This document shows, piece by piece, positions 9,211 through 18,253 of a DNA stretch of 64,000 bases. The notes under the pieces were generated by a model. That model was not told the DNA's origin. It did not search any database and saw nothing but the letters and a program-made list of their open reading frames with translations. Positions within the stretch are counted from its first letter, which is position 1. Every line of letters begins with the position of its first letter. Origin of the DNA: Luteococcus sp052116585 (lineage in GTDB: Bacteria > Actinomycetota > Actinomycetes > Propionibacteriales > Propionibacteriaceae). Location of the stretch: assembly GCF_052116585.1 (NCBI RefSeq), contig NZ_JBQKKT010000005.1, positions 109,269 to 173,268 on the forward strand, written 5' to 3'. Made by a program: the position numbers and the translations under genes.

Positions 9211-9272
9211 CGGTGGCGCGGGGCGAGTCGTTTGGCGCGGGTCCGTTGGCGCGTCGTGCGACGATGGGCCGC

Positions 9273-9596
9273 ATGGCGTGGATCATCCTCATTCTCTCGG
9301 GCCTGTTCGAGGCCGTCTGGGCGACGGCCCTGGACCGGATCGACGGCCTGCACCGCCCGTGGCCGATCGTGGTCTTCCTGGTCGCGATGACCATCTCGAT
9401 GGTCGGGCTGGCCTTCGGGATGCGCGAGATTCCCGTCGGTACGGCCTATGCGGTGTGGGTGGGGATTGGCGCGACGGCCACGGTGGCCTATTCGATGGCG
9501 ACGGGCGCCGAGTCGGTCAGCCTGGTGAAGATCCTGCTGGTGCTGGGGATCGTCGGGTGCGTGGCGGGATTGAAGTTGGTCAGCCAGCCGGCCTGA
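9273..9596 (+). CDS. SMR-family (SugE/Gdx-like) exporter
   Basis: A 107-residue protein with four membrane spans, the canonical SMR length. The essential Glu is at position 13 or 14 in SGLFEAVWATALDR, and PVGTAYAVWVGIGA is the conserved loop and helix 3 pattern. A start at 9264 is also possible. SugE-type members export guanidinium or quaternary ammonium compounds. No guanidine riboswitch could be recognised in the short leader, so the substrate is open. Confidence 0.85.
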   Translation: MAWIILILSGLFEAVWATALDRIDGLHRPWPIVVFLVAMTISMVGLAFGMREIPVGTAYAVWVGIGATATVAYSMATGAESVSLVKILLVLGIVGCVAGLKLVSQPA

Positions 9597-9729
9597 GGTC
9601 TCGCTGGCTCGGTACTCGGTTGGCTTGGTGTTCGGCTGCCGGGGTTCTTCGTCGTAGTCTTGACGTAAAGGGAATTTCTTCGACGCGAGTGAGGCCGGGC
9701 CGCGTCGGCTCGACGTATTCAGGAGAGTC

Positions 9730-10998
9730 ATGACACCCCCGTCCCCCGGGCCCCTCGCCCCACGTGACATGCCGCCCCGCGGCCCCGAACCGTCGCTGCC
9801 CGACGCAGCTGGTTGGCCCTTCCTCGTCACGGCCTTCGTGGGCCGCATGCCCAGCTCGATGGTGCAGCTCGGATATCTGTTGGTGCTCAGCCAGAGTGGC
9901 TATGGCCTGGCTGCCGGTGGTCTGGCGGTGGCGGCCGTGGGGCTGGGCAGTGCGATCGGCGGGCCCGTCGTGGGCCGCCTGGTGGACAGGTTGGGGCCGT
10001 TGCCCGCGCTCGCCGGGGCGACCCTGGTCTCCCTGGTGGGGCAGGCGATCTTCCTGGGGCTGATGGTGCAGTCGGCGCCGCTGGCAGCGCTGCTGCTCTG
10101 CGCTGGACTCGTGGGTGCGGCAAATCCGCAGGTGGGGCCGGTGGCCCGGAGCCACTGGTCTCGGCTGGCGGTTCGGCTGCGCGCGCCGCATCTGGTGCAA
10201 CGGGCGTTGGGCTACGAGGGGGCCGTGGACGAGACGGGTTTCGTCGTGGGACCGGTGCTCGCGGGTGCCCTGGTGACGTTGCTGGGGCCCCTGCCGGCGG
10301 TGGGCGCGATCCTTGCCCTGACACTGGTTCTGCAGGGCCTGTTCCTGCTGTACCTGGCGCTGGACCGCGCCAACTGGGCCGATGACCCGACGCCTGCGGG
10401 GCAGCCGACCGTTGTCGCTGGCGGCCCCTCGGTGGGTTTGTTGCCCGTGCTGTGGCCGATGCTGGGCTGTCTTGCGGTGGGGACGCTGTTCGGTGCAACG
10501 CAGACGGCGCTGACGGCGGTCTTCGACTCGCGCGGCACGCCCGGTGTGACGGGTCTGGTCTATGGATTCGTGGGCATCGGCAGTGGAGTGGCCAGCCTGT
10601 TGGCTGCTCGTTTTCCGCAGAGCTTCGGCCTTCCGTCCCGCGTGCTGCTGGGCGGGCTGTTCGTGGCGGCCGGGGCGCTGGCGATGATGACGCTTCCTGC
10701 GGCCTGGCTCGCCGCAGCGTGCGGGTTCGTGCTGGGGCTGGGCGCCGGGGTGATCCTGGTCACCTCCTTCACCTGGATGGAGGCGATCGCGCCGCGGCAT
10801 CGGATGGCGACGATGATGACGGTCTTGTCCACCAGCATCACCTTGGGGGTGAGCGCTGGCGCGGCCACGGCCGGTCAGTTGGCGTCGGTGCTGGTGCGGG
10901 GATTCTGGCCGCTGCTGATGGCCGCAGTGTTGGCGGTGGTGGCGTCGGCGGGGATGCGGGCGCACCTGCCGCTGGTGAGGTCCGTTCGTCGGGGTTGA
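9730..10998 (+). CDS. MFS transporter
   Basis: A 422-residue protein with about 12 hydrophobic segments in two halves. The first half contains GGPVVGRLVDRLGPLPAL, a motif A-like loop. ALGYEGAVDETGFVVGPVLAG resembles the drug/proton antiporter group's mid-protein pattern. CAGGAGAG precedes the ATG at 9730. There is no neighbouring regulator. The substrate is unknown. Confidence 0.85.
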   Translation: MTPPSPGPLAPRDMPPRGPEPSLPDAAGWPFLVTAFVGRMPSSMVQLGYLLVLSQSGYGLAAGGLAVAAVGLGSAIGGPVVGRLVDRLGPLPALAGATLVSLVGQAIFLGLMVQSAPLAALLLCAGLVGAANPQVGPVARSHWSRLAVRLRAPHLVQRALGYEGAVDETGFVVGPVLAGALVTLLGPLPAVGAILALTLVLQGLFLLYLALDRANWADDPTPAGQPTVVAGGPSVGLLPVLWPMLGCLAVGTLFGATQTALTAVFDSRGTPGVTGLVYGFVGIGSGVASLLAARFPQSFGLPSRVLLGGLFVAAGALAMMTLPAAWLAAACGFVLGLGAGVILVTSFTWMEAIAPRHRMATMMTVLSTSITLGVSAGAATAGQLASVLVRGFWPLLMAAVLAVVASAGMRAHLPLVRSVRRG

Positions 10999-11044
10999 GG
11001 GGTGGCTCGGCCGCCGGGTGAGGGGTTGTCCAGGCGCGCGCCGC

Positions 11045-11704
11045 TCAGCGCGCCCGGGGCCCTGAGACGTCCGAGTTGCCAACGTACTGCGTGAGCCAGG
11101 CCATCAGGTCGCGCAGCTCGTCCCAGCCGTCGTTGAGGTATTCGGCGGCTTCCGCGGTGGCCATCCAGGCTGGTTGCCCCAGATCCAGGCGGGCCGAGAT
11201 GGTCTTGTGGCGCAGCAGCTCCAGCCGCGGGGCATCCGGTGCGACGCCGCGGGGGCGGGTGGCCAGCCGGTCCCCGTCGATCAGGTATCCCGCTGACTCC
11301 AGCTCGGCCGTGATCTCCTGCAGCTGCACGCCCGTGGCGTCGTTCTGCACTGCCTCGCGGTAGCGGGCCAGCTGCGGGCCGTCCATGAAGTAGTTGCCGC
11401 CGGCCAGATGGAAGCCCGTGGAGTCCACCTGGAAATACCAGCCCGCGTGCGTGTGGCTGTGCGCGTAGAGGCCCTGGTGCGCCTTGTAGGGCGTCTTGTC
11501 ATTGCTGAATCGCACCTGGCGGTAGGGGCGGAAGACCTTCGTCTCGCCGAAGGCCGGGCCCACCTGCTCGGCCAGGGCCAGCATCGGGGTGCGGACCAGG
11601 CGGTCATAGTCGTCCTTGTGGGCCAGCCACCACTCGCGGTTGTTGTTCACCTCGAGCTGGCGGTAGAAGTCGACCGCCTCGAGTGGGATTCCGGTGAAGG
11701 CCAT
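11045..11704 (-). CDS. DUF2461 family protein
   Basis: A 219-residue protein matching the DUF2461/TIGR02453 family over its full length: FTGIPLEAVDFYRQLEVNN, NREWWLAHKDDYDR, and the central FRPYRQVRFSNDKTPYKAHQ with GWYFQVDSTGFHLAGG. The family is widespread and has no assigned reaction. It has no operon partner. Confidence 0.88.
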   Translation of the reverse strand: MAFTGIPLEAVDFYRQLEVNNNREWWLAHKDDYDRLVRTPMLALAEQVGPAFGETKVFRPYRQVRFSNDKTPYKAHQGLYAHSHTHAGWYFQVDSTGFHLAGGNYFMDGPQLARYREAVQNDATGVQLQEITAELESAGYLIDGDRLATRPRGVAPDAPRLELLRHKTISARLDLGQPAWMATAEAAEYLNDGWDELRDLMAWLTQYVGNSDVSGPRAR

Positions 11705-11796
11705 GCCCCAACACTAGGGCGCACTGGCGTTGGGGCGGCGGTCACGAGGCTCTGGTCTGCACGGCTTGGCTGCCCGTAGTCGGGGGTCCGCCGATC

Positions 11797-11892
11797 GGAC
11801 TCCGCAATTCGACCGGGCGATGCCGGCCTCTGAGCCGGGCCGGGTGGGGTGTCCATCGCGCCGGACGAACCCGGGGTCGGTCTGCGGAGTTC
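11797..11892. repeat. Intergenic palindromic element, copy 4 of 6
   Basis: GGACTCCGCAATTCGACCGGG (11798-11818) is mirrored by CCCGGGGTCGGTCTGCGGAGTT (11869-11890), with a few mismatches inside the arms. It lies in the 11705-12058 interval, which contains no gene. Confidence 0.65.
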
Positions 11893-11956
11893 ATCCCGCA
11901 GTGCCGGTGCTCCTGCCAGCGCCCGGTCGAGGTATCGCCAGCTGGAGCTCATGGTG

Positions 11957-12035
11957 GATCGAGGCAGGGGCTGATCGCGGCAGGGGCTGATCGAGGCCGT
12001 GGCGGATCGAGGCAGGACAGACCGAGGCGAGGGGG
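11957..12035. repeat. Degenerate 16-base tandem repeat, 5 units
   Basis: Units at 11957, 11973, 11989, 12005 and 12020 follow the consensus GATCGAGGCAGGGGCT. The first two differ at one position and the later ones have drifted. The array lies just beyond the 3' end of the PP2C-like gene (stop at 12059). Confidence 0.75.
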
Positions 12036-12058
12036 GATCGATCAGCTGCCTGGTGGGT

Positions 12059-12859
12059 TCAGGCCCGGTCGAAGAGCTGCCAGGCCAGGGTGAAGTCGTC
12101 GTGCACCTTGCGCGCCCGGTTCTGCAGGGCGGACGCGCGCTTGGTTTCCCACTCGCGCACCTGCTGGTGGATTCGTTCGGCATCCCCGCGCAGGACCGTC
12201 TCCGTCAGCCTGGTGAGACTGCCGCCCAGCGACTGGTGGAAACGGGTGGCCCCGTCGCTGGCGCCGATCACCCCGCGGACCGAGCCCAGCGGGAAGTTCT
12301 CCACCCTTGCCTCGGCCGCCGCGGATGGGTCGTGGTGGCAGCACCACCAGCCACCGGATTGGTTGCGCTGCTCTTCCAAGACCTGGGCCTGGGCCGCACG
12401 AATCCCGTCGGGGCAGGTCGCGCTGGCTGCGGCGCGCGTGGCCAGCTCACCCAACCGGTCGTCGGTGAGTTCGGTGACCTGTCCGTTGGTCAGTGCGACG
12501 AGGATCGACGCGTCGCACAGGACCAGGGTCTCCAGCACGGAGCCGGTGACGCGCCAGGCGGCGAGGGTGGCGCTGGGGGAGCCTGCGGCCAGGTCGCATT
12601 CGGGGTGGAGCTCGGCGACCCGTCGGATGGCGGTGGCCAGAGAGCCGGCCATGGTGTCGTCGCGGCGGGCGAGCTGGTCGCGGTAGGTCTGGGCCAGATG
12701 GGTGGAGTACCAGCTCACCTCGTGGTGGCAGCCCTGCCGCATGCTCTTGGGCAGGCCGGCGCCGTCGGTGACCACACCGATTCCGGGGGCGGTGGCGGCG
12801 GCATCCTCGTTGTCCCGATCACAGCTGGCGGGGCGGGTGAAGACCTGCGGTTCGCACAT
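12059..12859 (-). CDS. PP2C-like (PPM) protein phosphatase domain protein
   Basis: A 266-residue protein. The N-terminal CDRDNEDAAATAPGIGVVTDGAG matches PPM motifs 1-2 (metal-binding Asp in the N-E-D and V-x-D-G segments). VLCDASILVALTNGQV resembles the internal strands seen in phosphatase-like proteins. The usual GDSR and D-N-x-T/S signatures are weak, so metal binding and catalysis should be confirmed. It is divergent from an MFS gene, with a perfect palindrome between them at 12883. No partner kinase is nearby. Confidence 0.65.
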   Translation of the reverse strand: MCEPQVFTRPASCDRDNEDAAATAPGIGVVTDGAGLPKSMRQGCHHEVSWYSTHLAQTYRDQLARRDDTMAGSLATAIRRVAELHPECDLAAGSPSATLAAWRVTGSVLETLVLCDASILVALTNGQVTELTDDRLGELATRAAASATCPDGIRAAQAQVLEEQRNQSGGWWCCHHDPSAAAEARVENFPLGSVRGVIGASDGATRFHQSLGGSLTRLTETVLRGDAERIHQQVREWETKRASALQNRARKVHDDFTLAWQLFDRA

Positions 12860-12882
12860 GGGTCGAGTCTTGCAGACATTTA

Positions 12883-12898
12883 CCTACCAAGTGGTAGG
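12883..12898. promoter_or_regulatory. Perfect palindrome in a divergent promoter region
   Basis: CCTACCA (12883-12889), AG spacer, TGGTAGG (12892-12898): perfect 7-base arms. It is 24 bases upstream of the PP2C-like start and 69 upstream of the MFS start. It has the size and symmetry of a TetR-type operator, but no regulator gene is adjacent. Confidence 0.55.
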
Positions 12899-12966
12899 AT
12901 TCTGGCTCGTTGGGCCGGCCAGAGAATGAGGCCGTTGCCCTGCCCAGCGGCACCAGGAGGAAGACC

Positions 12967-14109
12967 ATGCGCCGACACCCAGATCTCGCAGGCTCCGCCC
13001 TGCTGTGGGGGCTGCAGTTCGCCTTCCTGGCGCCTGCCCTCACCCTGCTCCTGGTGACCCTCTACGACGCGTCGATGTCGGAGGTCGGGTGGGTGATCGC
13101 CTGCTACCAGGGCGCCGGATTCGTGGCCCAGCTGGTGATCCCCGCCTGGGCCGACCGTCGACGCGACTACCTGCTGCCCATGCTGGCCGCGGGCCTGTTC
13201 ACGATCGCCCTGGCCATCGCCCTGTGGTTCGCCACATCCCTCTCGATGGCGCTGGTGGCCCTGCTCCTGCTGGGCGCCCCGGCTGGCGTCGGTGGCTCGA
13301 TGCTCTTCGCCGAGCTCAAGCACCAAGGGGCCGGCCTGCAGGACGTGACCTCGGTGCGAGCCGTCTTCTCCTTTGCCTGGATCATCGGCCCGCCGGTGGC
13401 GACTCTGGTGATCGGTTCCCTGGGCAGCCGCGCCCTGTTGGTGGCGGTGGCCATCATCGCGCTGGTGAACCTGGGGCTGACCGTCCACATGATGCGGGCG
13501 CGCAGTCGCCGAACCCTCGACGAGCCGGTCCTCGCGGAAGCCACCGCCGCCGTGGGCAAGGTGCCGGTGGGGCTGGCGCTGCTCTCCTTCGTGCTGACCG
13601 GAGCCACCAACGCGGTGGCGGTGGCGGTCATCACGCTCTTCGTGACGGAGCACCTGGGCTTGGCCCCTCTGTGGGCCGGCCTGTGCCTGGGCCTGTGCGC
13701 CCTGCTGGAGATTCCGGTGCTGGTGCTCTCGGGGCGGCTGGCGATCAACCGCCCGAAGTTCCCCCTGGTGGTGGTTGGTTCGGCGCTGGCGCTGCTCTAC
13801 TACCTGGGCCTGCTGGTGGTGGACAGCCCGTGGATGCTGCTCCTGTTGCAGGTGCCCAATGCGGTCTTCATCGCCCTGATCGAGGGGCTGGGGCTGGCAT
13901 GGGTGCAGGAGATCATCGCCGCGCCGGGGATGGCGTCGGGCATGTTCATGAACACCCGACGGGTGGGTTCGGTCCTCAGCGGTGTGGTGATCTCGCTGGG
14001 GTCGGCGGGCGCTGCCGGTGTGGCCGGGGTCTTCGTGGTCTGCGCCGTGCTGGCGGCCGTGGCCCTGGTCCTGTTGCTGGTGGCCGGCCGGATGCTGCGC
14101 ACCGCCTGA
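12967..14109 (+). CDS. MFS transporter (sugar-efflux-like)
   Basis: A 380-residue, 12-span MFS protein starting at ATG 12967 after AGGAGGAAG (12957-12965). The pattern LYDASMSEVGWVIACYQGAGF then PAWADRRRDYLLPM gives the conserved motif A-type loop, and HQGAGLQDVTSVRAVFSFAWIIGP is reminiscent of SetA/SotB-type sugar efflux transporters. The palindrome at 12883 probably controls it. The substrate is unknown. Confidence 0.82.
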   Translation: MRRHPDLAGSALLWGLQFAFLAPALTLLLVTLYDASMSEVGWVIACYQGAGFVAQLVIPAWADRRRDYLLPMLAAGLFTIALAIALWFATSLSMALVALLLLGAPAGVGGSMLFAELKHQGAGLQDVTSVRAVFSFAWIIGPPVATLVIGSLGSRALLVAVAIIALVNLGLTVHMMRARSRRTLDEPVLAEATAAVGKVPVGLALLSFVLTGATNAVAVAVITLFVTEHLGLAPLWAGLCLGLCALLEIPVLVLSGRLAINRPKFPLVVVGSALALLYYLGLLVVDSPWMLLLLQVPNAVFIALIEGLGLAWVQEIIAAPGMASGMFMNTRRVGSVLSGVVISLGSAGAAGVAGVFVVCAVLAAVALVLLLVAGRMLRTA

Positions 14110-14154
14110 GGCGCCGGGGGCAGTCGCAACCCTGGCCGACCACGTCCGAGTCGG

Positions 14155-14643
14155 TCAGCTGCGGGCCAGCAACCCGTCGATCTGGTTGATGGCCGAGGTG
14201 GCGCCCTCGATCACGCCCATGTCCAGCACCGCCTGCAGTTCGTCGGCGCTGGCGTAGTGGCTGGTGTAGGTGGCGCGGGTGCCGCCGTCGATGGGCTCGA
14301 AGTCGAAGTCATTGCGGCTGGCCGGGAGCTCCGGGTTGGGCGTGAAGTCCTGGTTGGCGAAGCCGTCCATCACCGCGATGTGGTGCGGCTCGTGGACTTC
14401 GATGACCTCCCAGTAGCCGCAGTACTTCTGGCCCTCGGGGTCGGTCATGAAGTAGTTCATCCGGCCGCCCGGCGCCAGATCGTGCAGGGTGAAGGTGGCG
14501 GGCATTCCCTCGGGGCCCCACACCCGTTCCAGCAGCCGCGGATCGGCGTAGACCTGCCAGACCGATTCGATGGGCGCCTGGAATTCGGCCACGATCGTGA
14601 GGGTCTTGCCCTTCAGATCTGCCTTGGTGTCGACGACGGGCAT
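14155..14643 (-). CDS. SRPBCC (AHSA1-like) domain protein
   Basis: A 163-residue protein of the START-like/SRPBCC fold: TIVAEFQAPIESVWQVYADPRLLERVWGPE is the standard N-terminal strand-helix segment, and HYASADELQAVLDMGVIEGA is the conserved C-terminal helix with the D-M-G pattern. GAAAGGAAG precedes the ATG at 14643. Members bind hydrophobic ligands. The ligand is unknown and there is no operon partner. Confidence 0.88.
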   Translation of the reverse strand: MPVVDTKADLKGKTLTIVAEFQAPIESVWQVYADPRLLERVWGPEGMPATFTLHDLAPGGRMNYFMTDPEGQKYCGYWEVIEVHEPHHIAVMDGFANQDFTPNPELPASRNDFDFEPIDGGTRATYTSHYASADELQAVLDMGVIEGATSAINQIDGLLARS

Positions 14644-14753
14644 GGTCTTCCTTTCACCGGATGTACGGTCTGTGTTTCGAGTGTGGCAGGTCGGGCCCCA
14701 CCGTGCACGCAGAGCCAACCGCCAGCCGGTCGCCGCACGCCAACCCCAGATCC

Positions 14754-14804
14754 CCTGTCACCGCAGTTCACCTGTCACCGCAGTTCACCTGTCGCCGCAG
14801 ATCC
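14754..14804. repeat. 17-base tandem repeat x 3
   Basis: CCTGTCACCGCAGTTCA is repeated exactly at 14754 and 14771, with a third diverged unit at 14788. It lies upstream of the SRPBCC gene and next to palindromic element copy 5 in the gene-free 14644-15018 interval. Confidence 0.8.
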
Positions 14805-14873
14805 GCCGCGTGTCAAGAGCCGGTCGGCGCGGAGAACCACCGCTGCAGGCTCCCCGGCCACCCTCTGCCGGGG

Positions 14874-14980
14874 CCAACTCCGCAAACCGTCCTCCAGCTC
14901 TTCGGGCCGCGCCAGCGCCCCCTTGCCAGAGCGGGGCGAAGTGCTCCCGGCCCACACCGGGAGGTCGGTTTGCGGAGTCG
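14874..14980. repeat. Intergenic palindromic element, copy 5 of 6
   Basis: ACTCCGCAAACCGTCCTC (14877-14894) and its inverse at 14961-14978 match at 17 of 18 positions. This is the longest copy (about 105 bases). Its interior ends with a second small hairpin (CTCCCGGCCCACACCGGGAG). Confidence 0.78.
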
Positions 14981-15018
14981 GGGGCGGGGGACCGCCCGGA
15001 GGGAGGTGAGAGGAGCCG

Positions 15019-16278
15019 CTACCTCAGGGCGGACTTGGCCTTCCACTGCTCCCAGCTGATGTCCCACTCGCTCCAGCCGTTGCCGAACTCCAGCTTGCGG
15101 TCGGATCCGGTGAAGACCACTGGGTCACCGATCTGGGCCGTCGTGTAGAGCTTGTACATCTCGTCGTCACGCATGCCGACGCAGCCGTGCGAGGCATTCC
15201 GGACACCGAAGTTGCCCTCATTCCACGGCGCCGAGTGGATGAACTCGCCGGACTTGGTGACGCGCAGCGCGAAGGCCGCCTTCACCTCGTAGCCCTCGGC
15301 GGAGTCCTGGGCGATGCCGGTGGTCTCGGAGTTCATGGTGATGTTCTCGGCCTTCTCCATCACCACCTTGGTGCCGGAGCGGGTGACGAAGCCGGGCTTG
15401 CCGGCGGTCATGGGCCAGGTTCCCACCGGTTTTCCGTCGCGCAGCCAGGTGATGGTGTGCTTGGCGATGTCCACCTTGCCCTGCTGGTTCTTGCCGATCT
15501 TGAGCTCCAGCTCGCGGTTCAGCTGGCCGTATCTGCCGTCGCCGGCGTCGACGCCGTTGAGTCGGGCGTCGAGCTTGACGGTGCTGCCCGGCTTCCAGTG
15601 TTGCTTGGGGCGCCAGTGGACGGTCTTGTCATCCAGCCAGCCCCAGGAGCCCTCCTGCGCCGGGACCGAGGTGACGTGCATGTTGCGTTCGAACTCGGCC
15701 TTGTTCTGCACGGGCAGGTCGAACTGCACGACGACGGGTTGCGCGACGCCGTAGGGGCCGTTGATGACGGGGGCCAGGGTGGGGAAGACCTCCTGCTGCC
15801 GGCTCAGGGCCGCGGTGCGGAAGCTGCTGGTCTTGGTGACCTCCTTGCCATCGTCGCCGGTGGCCGTGGCGGTGACGGTGTAGCTGGCGCTGGGGTCCAG
15901 ACGATTGTCGGCGATCCAGATGCCCTTGTCGTTGGCCTGTGCGGTGAGTTTGGTGACGGCATTCTTGCCGCTGGCCGTGGTGGTGATGGTGACGTCGGTG
16001 ACGGTGGCGGCCGTCGGGGTGACGGTGATCAGCGTGCTCACCGGCACGTCGTTGGCTCCGTCCTGGACGTTGATGGCCAGCGACGGGTCCGTGGATGCGG
16101 AGGTGGCCGAGCTGGACGGGTCCGCGGCTGGGCTGGTCGAGGCCTTCGCGCTGGCAGCAGACTGGCTGGATCCGGTGGTCGACGATCCGGCGGGCTCGCC
16201 CGCTCCTTCGCCGCTGGCTGCGCAGCCGGTGGCCAGCAGCGCTGCGGCCAGTGTGGCTGCTGCGGTCTTCCTGTCCAT
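15019..16278 (-). CDS. L,D-transpeptidase lipoprotein (YkuD domain)
   Basis: A 419-residue lipoprotein that makes 3-3 peptidoglycan cross-links at the outer face of the membrane. The signal peptide ends in the lipobox LATGC (Cys about residue 19), followed by a Ser/Thr/Ala linker to about residue 80. Two Ig-like domains precede the YkuD domain. The catalytic signature is in IHSAPWNEGNFGVRNASHGC then VGMR (nucleophile Cys). The order matches mycobacterial LdtMt2-type enzymes. The ATG at 16278 follows GAGGAGG. It is divergent from the next gene. Confidence 0.93.
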   Translation of the reverse strand: MDRKTAAATLAAALLATGCAASGEGAGEPAGSSTTGSSQSAASAKASTSPAADPSSSATSASTDPSLAINVQDGANDVPVSTLITVTPTAATVTDVTITTTASGKNAVTKLTAQANDKGIWIADNRLDPSASYTVTATATGDDGKEVTKTSSFRTAALSRQQEVFPTLAPVINGPYGVAQPVVVQFDLPVQNKAEFERNMHVTSVPAQEGSWGWLDDKTVHWRPKQHWKPGSTVKLDARLNGVDAGDGRYGQLNRELELKIGKNQQGKVDIAKHTITWLRDGKPVGTWPMTAGKPGFVTRSGTKVVMEKAENITMNSETTGIAQDSAEGYEVKAAFALRVTKSGEFIHSAPWNEGNFGVRNASHGCVGMRDDEMYKLYTTAQIGDPVVFTGSDRKLEFGNGWSEWDISWEQWKAKSALR

Positions 16279-16469
16279 CACATCCTCCTCCTGCGCCAGA
16301 GCTGGTCTCCCGGGCCCGACAATTCTTGGCAGCTGAAGGGTCAGGTCTCCGGGCGCGACGCACATCACTGGTGAATCTTCAGGGGGCTGTGAAAAGTTGC
16401 CCCGCTGGCACGGCCGATGAGGGATGATCGAGGCACGACGGTCCAGTCAACGATGACCAGGAGGCAAGG

Positions 16470-17252
16470 GTGCCTGAGCAGGTGCGGGTGGAGATCGACG
16501 CCGGAATTGCGCAGGTGGTGCTGTGCGCGCCCGAATCGGGGAATCGGGTGGATGTCGGCTTCGGCAAGGATCTGGAGCGTGCCCTGGACCGAGTGGCGGA
16601 CGCCGACGGGGTTCGCGTGGTCTGGCTGCGTGCGGAGGGTGACCACTTCTCCCAGGGCGGCGACCTGCGGCCCTTCCATGAGCGGATCGAGGAGTTGGGG
16701 ACGCGGATGCCGGGCCTGTTCGATGCCTTCAATCCGGCGCTGGAGAAGCTCGGGAGCTTGCCCGTGCCGTCGGTGGCGGAGGTGCGTGGCTGGTGTGTGG
16801 GTGGTGCGCTCGGCATGGTTTCCTTGGCCGACGTGGTGGTGGCGGGTAGCAGTGCGCGGCTGCGTCCGGCCTTCCCCGGGCTCGGCATTTCCAATGCGGG
16901 TGGTTCGACGGTGGGCTTCGCGTCGCGGATGGGGGTTTCCCGCGCCAAGCGTTTCTGCATGTTGAACGAACTGCTGGATGCCGAACAGGCGCAGCAGGTG
17001 GGGTTGGTGGACTTCGTGGTGGGTGACGAGCTGCTGAAGGAATCGGCCGGGGAAATCGTGTCCCGGTTGGCTTCTGGGCCCACTCTCTCCTTTGCGGGGA
17101 TGCGCCGGAATTTCGGGCGGCTGGGGATGGAGCTGGGTGAGGCCCTGGCCATGGAGGTGGAGAACATCAGCGTGTGTGCGGCTTCGGCTGATGCTGCCGA
17201 GGCGGTGACGGCGTTCATGGAGAAGCGGCCTGCCCAGATGCGTGGCCGATGA
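16470..17252 (+). CDS. Enoyl-CoA hydratase/isomerase family protein
   Basis: A 260-residue crotonase-fold protein. DHFSQGGDLRPF supplies the first oxyanion-hole region and VRGWCVGGALGMVSLADVVVA the second, with the usual helix after it. One catalytic Glu position reads PAFPGLGISNAGGST, so hydratase activity is uncertain and an isomerase or hydrolase is possible. GTG start at 16470 after CAGGAGGCAAGG. There is no beta-oxidation neighbour. Confidence 0.82.
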   Translation: MPEQVRVEIDAGIAQVVLCAPESGNRVDVGFGKDLERALDRVADADGVRVVWLRAEGDHFSQGGDLRPFHERIEELGTRMPGLFDAFNPALEKLGSLPVPSVAEVRGWCVGGALGMVSLADVVVAGSSARLRPAFPGLGISNAGGSTVGFASRMGVSRAKRFCMLNELLDAEQAQQVGLVDFVVGDELLKESAGEIVSRLASGPTLSFAGMRRNFGRLGMELGEALAMEVENISVCAASADAAEAVTAFMEKRPAQMRGR

Positions 17253-17346
17253 CGTCTTCGGGTGGTTCGGGATCCCGATCTGAGGGCTGGTTGAGGAGCT
17301 CCTTCACCGACTTGGGTGGAATCTATCGTCCGGCATACTGGCGGGC

Positions 17347-18252
17347 GTGGATGGGAACCCGATGGACGAGATGAGCGGCCGGCGCGACTTCGCCGCCGTG
17401 CTGTCGCGTGCCATTCGCGATTCCCGGCTCAGCCTCAAGCAGCTCCAGGAGCAGCTGGCCCGCAAGGGCGTCCACCGTGACATTGCGACCCTGGACTACT
17501 GGCGCAATGGTCAGGCCATCCCCACCGGCAATCGCGACCTGAAGGGCGTCACGGTGCTGGAGGAGATCCTCGACCTGGGCGCCGGGCAGCTCCTGTCGCG
17601 GCTGCCCAGCGACGCCGTCTCGCGCTGGGATCCCGTGCGCAGCGCGCCGATCGACCGGCAGCTGGAAGAGGCCTATGCCGTCATGGGGCTCCCGTCGTTG
17701 GACAGTCTGGAGCACATCTTCCTGCAGGACTCGGTCAGCATCTCCACCGACTTCCACCGGCAGGCGGAGGTCACCACCCAGCTGGTCCGTGCCACCCGCG
17801 ACGGGGTGCACAACATCCCGGTCGCGCTGCGCCAGATCTTCACCGAGGACGAGCCGCCGCGGATCAGCGGAATCTCCGGGTGTGAGCTGCATGACGTCGC
17901 CATGCTCGACGACGAGGGTCTGCTCTGCGCCGAGCTGCGCCTGCCTCGCCCCCTGCGCAAGGGGCAGCTGCACATGTTCAGCTACCGGATGGACTGGACC
18001 TTCGCCCGCGACCGTGACAGTGACGGCATCACCCGCCTGGTGCGGCCCGGCCTGCGCTACTGGGCCGCGACGATCGACTTCGCCGGCGACGCTCCCGGTT
18101 ACGTCGAGTACAACTACGAAGTGGAGAACTTCACCCGCCTGGGCACGCCCACGGGTACCGAGATGACGCAGCGGATCCGCTCCGCCAAGCAGGTCCAGCG
18201 GGTGCTGCGGGGCCCCCTGCCCGGCCTGCACTCCATCGAATGGAAGAAGTGA
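17347..18252 (+). CDS. XRE-like regulator paralogue A
   Basis: A 301-residue protein, the first of three tandem paralogues. Residues about 12-80 form an XRE-like helix-turn-helix of an actinobacterial type: FAAVLSRAIRDSRLSLKQL, then DIATLDYWRNGQAIP and a leucine-rich segment. The remaining 220 residues are a beta-rich domain ending LPGLHSIEWKK that I cannot name. GTG start at 17347. The next gene starts 1 base after its stop, so translation is probably coupled. Its closest relative in the window is the gene at 19105 (shared SDAVSRWD, ARDGVxxxP, YRMDWTF-type blocks). Confidence 0.7.
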   Translation: MDGNPMDEMSGRRDFAAVLSRAIRDSRLSLKQLQEQLARKGVHRDIATLDYWRNGQAIPTGNRDLKGVTVLEEILDLGAGQLLSRLPSDAVSRWDPVRSAPIDRQLEEAYAVMGLPSLDSLEHIFLQDSVSISTDFHRQAEVTTQLVRATRDGVHNIPVALRQIFTEDEPPRISGISGCELHDVAMLDDEGLLCAELRLPRPLRKGQLHMFSYRMDWTFARDRDSDGITRLVRPGLRYWAATIDFAGDAPGYVEYNYEVENFTRLGTPTGTEMTQRIRSAKQVQRVLRGPLPGLHSIEWKK

Positions 18253-18253
18253 C

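Noticed and set aside
9211..9272. Guanidine riboswitch upstream of the SMR exporter
   Set aside because: The leader is only about 60 bases and shows no recognisable guanidine-I, -II or -III motif.
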